A program made the position numbers and the translations under genes. From Deltaproteobacteria bacterium (lineage in GTDB: Bacteria > Myxococcota_A > UBA9160 > JAFDET01): a stretch of DNA of 10,512 nt. The DNA is taken from contig JAFDET010000106.1 in the NCBI GenBank assembly GCA_019310195.1, forward strand, positions 1-10,512. Reading direction: 5' to 3'. Below are positions 6,228 through 10,512 of the stretch, piece by piece (the first letter of the stretch is position 1; each line of letters starts with the position of its first letter). Under the pieces are notes generated by a model that was given only the letters and a program-made list of their open reading frames with translations, made no database searches and had not been told where the DNA came from.

Positions 6228-7271
6228 TCAGTCGCGAGGAATCGGCCGCGCGGTCAGCAGCGGGCTGTCCTCGCGCCACATATAGCAGGCGTTCTTTCCG
6301 CCACCGCGAGTCATGAACTCGGGAAACACGGAGCCTCCCTTCGCCCCACCGCCCTCACCGCGACCTCGGGCGAGCTGCTGGATCATCCGATCCGCGAGCG
6401 CCGGGGTGCACTGCACGAAGCCCGGGGCGACCTGGCCCAGGGCATCCACCAGCTGGCGATTCGCCGGCTCCACACCGAGCTGCCGGCGCACCTCCTTGCC
6501 AAAGCCGGGCATGACCGGACGGCCCACCAGCCCCGACACCTTCTCGGCCTCGTTTCGCCAGGTGGCCTGGCCGAGGGTCGCCGCGCTGCGGTCGCGCTCG
6601 ATGGCGGCCAGATCCAGGACCTCGAGGTTCGAGAGATCCACGTCGGCCAGCACGCGCGCCTCGTACTGGCGCGCCAGGATGCCCAGCCGATCCTCCACGG
6701 AGTCCAGCGGCGCGCTGTGGAAGTCCATGAGCTGCACCGAGAGGTGCAGCCGGCCCTCGGCGGGCTCGTGGCCGTCGACGAAGACGCTGCGCCGGAAGAT
6801 CAGCTCGCCCGGGCGCCGGCTTCCCTGAGACGCCTCGAAGTCGAGCGCCGGCGGCAGGCTCGAAGCCATCAGGTGGAGCAGGGTGAGGAGGTGGCTGCAG
6901 CCGCGCGGCCCCCCGAAGACCTCCTGCAGCTCCGCGGGGAATCCGTCGTCGAGCGCACAGCCCACCAGCTCCTGCAGGCGCGGCTGCACGTCCCGGCAGC
7001 TCTGGCCCCCGGTCTGCGCCGACGCTTCGACCGCCACGCGGCGCTGCGCCACCTGAAGCGTTCGGATTGCGCGCGTCGCGGGATCGACGCCGAGATCCAG
7101 GCTCATGTCGTGAATCAGACCGGCGGTGTGCAGCTCTTCCACCATGGGAACGAAGCTGGCCTTACGCAGGTCCAGGACCTGCCCCCACACGCGCAGGCCG
7201 TCGGGAGCGTTCGACAGCTCGATGAGGAGCGAGCGGGTGTGGAGCGGCTGGCCTGCGAGGGGGAGCTGCAC
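6228..7271 (-). CDS. DUF2889 family protein, apparently with the domain in tandem
   Basis: A 347-residue protein. The first half carries the DUF2889 signature: VWGQVLDLRKASF (28-40), IHDMSLDLGVDPATRAIRTLQV (53-74), and LVGCALDDGFPAELQEVFGGPRGCSHLLTLL (102-132). The second half repeats the same order at similar spacing, more diverged: LHLSVQLMDF (175-184), RVLADVDLSNLEVLDLAAIE (206-225), and GLVGRPVMPGFGKEVRRQLG (247-266) followed by QLVDALGQVAP. The Gly-Cys-x-His of the first half is not kept in the second. The tail is Gly-rich and ends near NACYMWREDSPL. There is no signal peptide. The function of DUF2889 is unknown to me. GTG 7271 is the first start; it has no Shine-Dalgarno, but TAGACT lies nine bases upstream, so translation may be nearly leaderless. 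It is the promoter-proximal gene of the minus-strand cluster. Confidence 0.8.
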   Translation of the reverse strand: MQLPLAGQPLHTRSLLIELSNAPDGLRVWGQVLDLRKASFVPMVEELHTAGLIHDMSLDLGVDPATRAIRTLQVAQRRVAVEASAQTGGQSCRDVQPRLQELVGCALDDGFPAELQEVFGGPRGCSHLLTLLHLMASSLPPALDFEASQGSRRPGELIFRRSVFVDGHEPAEGRLHLSVQLMDFHSAPLDSVEDRLGILARQYEARVLADVDLSNLEVLDLAAIERDRSAATLGQATWRNEAEKVSGLVGRPVMPGFGKEVRRQLGVEPANRQLVDALGQVAPGFVQCTPALADRMIQQLARGRGEGGGAKGGSVFPEFMTRGGGKNACYMWREDSPLLTARPIPRD

Positions 7272-7280
7272 GGCGGGCCT

Positions 7281-7286
7281 AGTCTA
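7281..7286 (-). promoter_or_regulatory. Possible -10 box for the DUF2889 operon
   Basis: TAGACT (TAnnnT type) on the minus strand ends nine bases before the GTG at 7271, which would place the transcription start almost at the start codon. No recognisable -35 lies 16-18 bases upstream. Confidence 0.25.
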
Positions 7287-7436
7287 CCGGCTCGCCGCCG
7301 GGCCCCATACCCTTGGCCTGGCCTGCGGCACAACCCGGGCACGGCCACGCGCGCACGGATCCTGCTGGGCCCGTCCCGCTACCGTCCGCCCGGCCCGGTC
7401 TACGTCCCCACCAAGGCAGACGAGCCCGAAAGACCG

Positions 7437-7442
7437 TAGGAT
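7437..7442 (+). promoter_or_regulatory. Possible -10 box for the CoA-binding protein gene
   Basis: TAGGAT lies 36 bases before the ATG at 7479, leaving room for a short leader with the AGGAGGG Shine-Dalgarno at 7465-7471. No clear -35 is present. Confidence 0.25.
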
Positions 7443-7478
7443 CCTGAGAAGCCGGGGGGTCACCAGGAGGGTCAGCCG

Positions 7479-7916
7479 ATGCCGACCGCCCACGAGCGCT
7501 TCTGGGAGAGCGAGAGCTTCGCTTTCGTCGGAGACACCGCGAAGAAGGGATTTCCCACCCTGAGCTACCGCGAGCTCCGCAAGCAGGGACGGACGGCGTA
7601 TGCCGTGGATCCCTCGGCGTCGGAGATCGAGGGGGACCGCGCCTACCCGGACCTGGCCTCGCTTCCGGAGAAGGTGGACGCCGTGGTCCTGGAGGTACCG
7701 CCCGAACAGACGCGTGACTGGGTCGCGCGGGCCGCCGACGCGGGAATTCAACACGTCTGGATCCACATGGGCCGCGACACCCCCGAGGCGCTGGCCCTGG
7801 CCGAGGAGCGGGGGCTGGACGTGCTGACCGGAACCTGCGCCGTCATGTACGTGACGCCCGGCTTCAGCTTTCACAGCCTGCACAAGTGGGTGAACCAGCT
7901 CACCGGACGCTACTGA
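7479..7916 (+). CDS. CoA-binding protein (CoA_binding_2/YccU-like)
   Basis: A 145-residue single-domain Rossmann protein of the CoA_binding_2 type. It resembles the stand-alone form of the domain that begins succinyl-CoA synthetase alpha and NDP-forming acyl-CoA synthetases. Visible landmarks are SFAFVGDTAKKGFPTL with the nucleotide-binding turn (14-28), the second strand TAYAVDPSA (39-47), AYPDLASLPEKVDAVVLEVPP (55-75), and HVWIHMG (92-98) at the strand where YccU-like proteins read WMQLG. The C-terminal region TGTCAVMYVTPGFSFHSLHKW is typical of one subgroup. The length is normal and no catalytic domain is attached. ATG 7479 follows AGGAGGG at seven bases. It probably binds CoA or an acyl-CoA in the cytoplasm; what it regulates or serves is unknown. 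It is divergent from the DUF2889 gene and 85 bases ahead of the DUF362 gene. Confidence 0.87.
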   Translation: MPTAHERFWESESFAFVGDTAKKGFPTLSYRELRKQGRTAYAVDPSASEIEGDRAYPDLASLPEKVDAVVLEVPPEQTRDWVARAADAGIQHVWIHMGRDTPEALALAEERGLDVLTGTCAVMYVTPGFSFHSLHKWVNQLTGRY

Positions 7917-7926
7917 GGGCCGGGTT

Positions 7927-7942
7927 CGACGGAGCCCCGTCG
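7927..7942 (+). terminator. Hairpin downstream of the CoA-binding protein gene
   Basis: CGACGG and CCGTCG form a perfect six-base stem with a four-base loop, ten bases after the TGA at 7914-7916. No T-run follows, so it is at best a weak or factor-assisted terminator. It would help separate this gene from the DUF362 gene. Confidence 0.3.
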
Positions 7943-8001
7943 CCGCGCCGCAGAGCGCGCCGGAGCGACACCGATGCCCCGACGCCCTACCCTCTCCTTC
8001 G

Positions 8002-9240
8002 ATGAGCCGTGAGTTCGGGAGTCGATCGGAGCACCTGACCCGACGCCAGTTCGGCGTGCTGGCCGCGGGGAGCGCCGCCAGCCTGGCGCTGCCCGGATGC
8101 GCTTGCGTCCCCGGGCGGACGACGGACCTGACGCATCTGCCCTACGCGCCCGGAGATGCGACGCCGGTCGTCGCCGCGGGCGTGGCCCGCGGCTCACCGG
8201 CGGAAGCCACCGAGCGTGCGGTGCGCACCGTGGCCGAAGCCACCACCGACTTCGCGTGGCTCTCGCGCGGCGATACGGTCCTGCTGAAGCCCGTCTGCAA
8301 CTCCGGGCACACCTACCCCTCGACCACGGACCCTGTTGCGGTGCGCGCGATGGTGGGGCTGCTCAGGGAGAAGGGCGCGGGCCGCGTGATCGTGGCCGAC
8401 ATGTCCGGCGTCCAGTTCCTGCGCTTCTCGCCGGACGAGACCAGCGGCAGCACGCATGCGCTTCTGCAGGAGAATGGGATCGCTGCGGCGGCGCGGGACG
8501 CCGGTGCCGAGGTCCACGCCTTCGAGGAAGCGGGCTGGGACGGCTTCTTCGCCGAGGAGCCCCGGGTGGGCGACCATTGGCGTGGCGCGCTGATGCTCCC
8601 CTCCGTGCTCCGCGAAGCAGACCACGTGATCCTCATGCCCCGCTGCGCGCGCCACCTGCTCGCGGGAACGACCCTGGGCCTCAAGGCGGCCGTCGGCTGG
8701 TGGCGCCACGACACGCGCCTCGAGTACCACCGCGACGCTGCCGACTTCGCGGCCAAGACCGCCGACGCCAACACCCTCCCCACGCTCGAGGCCAAGCAGC
8801 GGCTGGTGCTGACCAGCGCGACGAAGGTGCTGACCACCCTGGGTCCGGATCAGGGCTGGGTGAGCGAGCCGGAGACCGGACTCATCTTCGCCAGCACCGA
8901 CGTGGTGGCCCACGACATGCTCTCGTTGGCCTGGCTGGTGGAGAACCGCGCGCACATGCCGCAGGACGAGCGCGAGGGTGTGCTCGACGACCCCCACACG
9001 TCCGCCTTCTTCGTCAACGCCGTCAACCGGGTGGTGGTGCGCATGCTGGGCGGCTTCGGCGCGATGCTGAGCGCCCAGGGTCTGGCCCGTTTCGACCTTG
9101 ATTCGATCTGGGACGAACCGGTGCTGCACCGCGCCTTCCAGACCCGCAGCGGCGTCCCCCGCCTGGAGCTCGCGGATGCCGACGGCTCGCTGCCGGCGCC
9201 CCTCCGGGCGGCGCTCGACCAGCGCATGGCGCGGGCGTAG
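8002..9240 (+). CDS. DUF362 domain protein with Tat-type (possibly lipoprotein) signal
   Basis: A 412-residue protein. Residues 12-35 form a twin-arginine signal: LTRRQFGVLAAG with Arg14-Arg15, a short Ala-rich core, then LALPGC. Cys33 could be lipidated, although Pro at the -2 position is unusual for a lipobox. The mature part matches DUF362: DTVLLKPVCNSGHTYPSTTDP (91-111), a Rossmann-like GAGRVIVADMSG (126-136), HVILMPRCARHLLAGTTLGLKAAVGWW (208-234), and a C-terminal domain to residue 412. Only four Cys remain (33, 35, 99, 215), so the ferredoxin-like iron-sulfur cluster found in some DUF362 proteins is absent. Export by Tat suggests folding, perhaps with a cofactor, before crossing the membrane. 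The family's reaction is unknown to me. There is no Shine-Dalgarno before ATG 8002; TACCCT at 7988-7993 lies eight bases upstream, as in a leaderless message. Confidence 0.85.
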   Translation: MSREFGSRSEHLTRRQFGVLAAGSAASLALPGCACVPGRTTDLTHLPYAPGDATPVVAAGVARGSPAEATERAVRTVAEATTDFAWLSRGDTVLLKPVCNSGHTYPSTTDPVAVRAMVGLLREKGAGRVIVADMSGVQFLRFSPDETSGSTHALLQENGIAAAARDAGAEVHAFEEAGWDGFFAEEPRVGDHWRGALMLPSVLREADHVILMPRCARHLLAGTTLGLKAAVGWWRHDTRLEYHRDAADFAAKTADANTLPTLEAKQRLVLTSATKVLTTLGPDQGWVSEPETGLIFASTDVVAHDMLSLAWLVENRAHMPQDEREGVLDDPHTSAFFVNAVNRVVVRMLGGFGAMLSAQGLARFDLDSIWDEPVLHRAFQTRSGVPRLELADADGSLPAPLRAALDQRMARA

Positions 9241-9334
9241 ACCCGGGAACGGCACCGGACATGCGCTCTGGGATCGGGGCACGAGTATCGCGGTGCGCGC
9301 CTTCCGCGCTCTCCGGGCCGCAGCGTCGCCCGAA

Positions 9335-9353
9335 CCGCCGCCGTCAGCGGCGG
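9335..9353. terminator. GC-rich hairpin over the stop codon of the MFS gene
   Basis: CCGCCGC (9335-9341) and GCGGCGG (9347-9353) form a seven-base stem with a five-base loop that contains the MFS stop codon. A smaller stem (GCGCG/CGCGC) lies at 9295-9309. Both sit in the 103-bp convergent gap after the DUF362 gene and could act on either strand, but neither has a T-tract, and the arginine codons at the gene end explain part of the symmetry. Confidence 0.25.
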
Positions 9354-10507
9354 CGCATGCTGCGCAGCACGGGGAGCAGCAGGACGGCGGATACCCCCGT
9401 CACCCCTACGCTGACGCCGCCGAGGGCTGTGAACGTGCCCCACTCGACGACGACGCCCGCCAGAGCCGGCCCGATGCCGGCGCCGACCAGGAGCGCTCCG
9501 CTCAACCCGGCCGCGATCCGCCCCTGCGGATCCAGCGCCGCGGCGAGTCCCATCAGGTAGGGCGAGGTGAAGTTGTACGTCAGCGCCAGAGCAAGCTGCC
9601 CGACGCTGAAGATCGCCCCACCGCTTGCGCTCGCGACCAGCGCAATCGAAACGGCGCAGCCGGCATAGCCGAACGCGAGCGGGCCGCCACGGCCCCGGGT
9701 GAGGCCGAGGATCCCGGCCAGGACGGACCCTCCGATCCCCATGAGGGTGGCCCCGCCGAGGACCCAGCCAATGGCGCGAGGCGACAGCTGCACGGCACCG
9801 CCGATACGCTCCGAGAAGGCCCAGATCGCGGCTTGCGCCACAGCCATCAGCGCCCCGGCGGCGAGCAGCGCCAACGTGGCCCCCGAGCCCGCGCGGGGGG
9901 GCTCGGCCTCCTGCTCGAACTTCCGGTCTTCCGCACCTGGAGGGAGCAGCAGGAGGAAGGGCAGGCTCGCCGCGGCAACGAGCGCGAGTGCGACAAAGGC
10001 TCCCGGGGTCTGCGCCCGTTCGATCGCCAGCGGCGTCGCTACCAGCAAGCCGGCAGCCAGCACTCCCCCCAACACCCCGGTCCAGGCGAACATGCGCTCG
10101 GGCTCCCGGGCGCCGGCGATCGCGGCCGAGGCCGAGGCCAGCACACTCCCCGCACACAGCCCTGCCAGCACGCGAACCACGAGCAGCAGATCCAGGTCGG
10201 CGACCGCTGCCGAGACGACATGGCTGAGGAGGACGCCGAGGCCGGCTATCAGGGCGACCCGACGCCGGGAGAGCACGTGCATGCGAGGCGCCAGTGCGAA
10301 GCTGGCGAGCGCCATGCCGCCGAGCTCCGCAGCGCCGATCACTCCCGCGCGGGTAGCGCTGGCACCGAGGTGCTCGACCCAGGTCCCGATGAGCAGGGGA
10401 AGAACGGTAATGGGCAGCAGGCCCAGGGTGAGGGCCGCGGTTGCCGAGACCAGCAGCACCCGGAACTCGCGATCGACCCCACGAGCCGACGGCGCGTCGC
10501 GGCTCAA
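9344..10507 (-). CDS. Major facilitator superfamily (MFS) transporter
   Basis: At least 387 residues with about 12 hydrophobic segments in the usual six-plus-six arrangement. The first half runs from about 17-41 (VLLVSATAALTLGLLP) to about 171-190. A charged cytoplasmic loop follows (about 191-210, EDRKFEQEAEPPR), and the second half runs from 211 to about 382. The loop after the second helix, APRMHVLSRRRV, is a degenerate version of MFS motif A, and Arg112 in helix 4 (LLLVVRVLAGLCAG) fits the conserved motif B arginine. The protein is an inner-membrane carrier; the substrate cannot be predicted. The only start in the window ahead of the first helix is TTG at 10507. The frame stays open to the window edge, so the true start may lie outside. 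It converges on the DUF362 gene, so the two are unlikely to be co-transcribed. Confidence 0.85.
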   Translation of the reverse strand: MSRDAPSARGVDREFRVLLVSATAALTLGLLPITVLPLLIGTWVEHLGASATRAGVIGAAELGGMALASFALAPRMHVLSRRRVALIAGLGVLLSHVVSAAVADLDLLLVVRVLAGLCAGSVLASASAAIAGAREPERMFAWTGVLGGVLAAGLLVATPLAIERAQTPGAFVALALVAAASLPFLLLLPPGAEDRKFEQEAEPPRAGSGATLALLAAGALMAVAQAAIWAFSERIGGAVQLSPRAIGWVLGGATLMGIGGSVLAGILGLTRGRGGPLAFGYAGCAVSIALVASASGGAIFSVGQLALALTYNFTSPYLMGLAAALDPQGRIAAGLSGALLVGAGIGPALAGVVVEWGTFTALGGVSVGVTGVSAVLLLPVLRSMRRR

Positions 10508-10512
10508 CCGGC

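Noticed and set aside
7357..7446. Direct repeat GGATCCTG at 7357-7364 and 7439-7446 in the divergent gap
   Set aside because: Only eight bases long, with no flanking similarity; expected by chance in a gap of this kind.
8194..9282. 362-codon minus-strand open frame antisense to the DUF362 gene
   Set aside because: No domain, composition of a shadow, and the plus-strand gene is well supported.
8850..10157. 435-codon minus-strand open frame spanning the DUF362 and MFS genes
   Set aside because: Crosses two well-supported genes in other frames and has Arg/Gly-rich composition.

Overview
This is a strongly GC-rich, gene-dense bacterial window with no rRNA, tRNA, CRISPR array, insertion sequence or phage gene that I can see. 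Start codons are ATG or GTG, often with a clear GGAGG-type Shine-Dalgarno. The protein families (RetSat/phytoene-desaturase-like flavoprotein, Mut7-C RNase, DUF2804, DUF2889, CoA_binding_2, DUF362) fit an environmental proteobacterium or myxobacterium-like lineage. That placement is a guess from family content; no marker gene is present.

Layout, left to right. (1) 1-174, minus: the 5' end of a FAD-dependent amine-oxidase/protoporphyrinogen-oxidase-like gene that runs off the window. (2) 175-294: a divergent intergenic gap carrying a nearly perfect 31-bp dyad centred at 248. (3) 295-1897, plus: a RetSat/phytoene-desaturase-like gene that is broken. It has lost roughly 60 bp near position 386 and changes frame there. 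(4) 1894-2502, minus: a Mut7-C (PIN-like) RNase protein with a zinc ribbon at each end, overlapping gene 3 tail to tail by a shared CTAG. (5) 2598-3629, plus: a DUF2804 protein. (6) A probable minus-strand operon, 7271 down to 3643: a DUF2889 protein (apparently a tandem repeat of the domain), a membrane-anchored PIG-L/LmbE deacetylase, and a ThDP-dependent acetolactate-synthase-like enzyme. (7) 7479-7916, plus: a small CoA-binding protein, followed at 8002-9240 by a DUF362 protein with a Tat-type signal. (8) 9344-10507, minus: an MFS transporter whose start lies at or beyond the right edge.

The genes do not form an obvious known pathway or a defence system. The best functional unit is the three-gene minus-strand cluster. 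The best leads are the internal deletion in the desaturase-like gene, the dyad between the two divergent flavoprotein genes, the replacement of the usual Asn-Asn metal-binding pair by Ala-Glu in the ThDP enzyme, and the doubled DUF2889 architecture. The remaining gaps are all shorter than 300 bases. They hold only weak promoter-like boxes and GC-rich hairpins without T-tracts.
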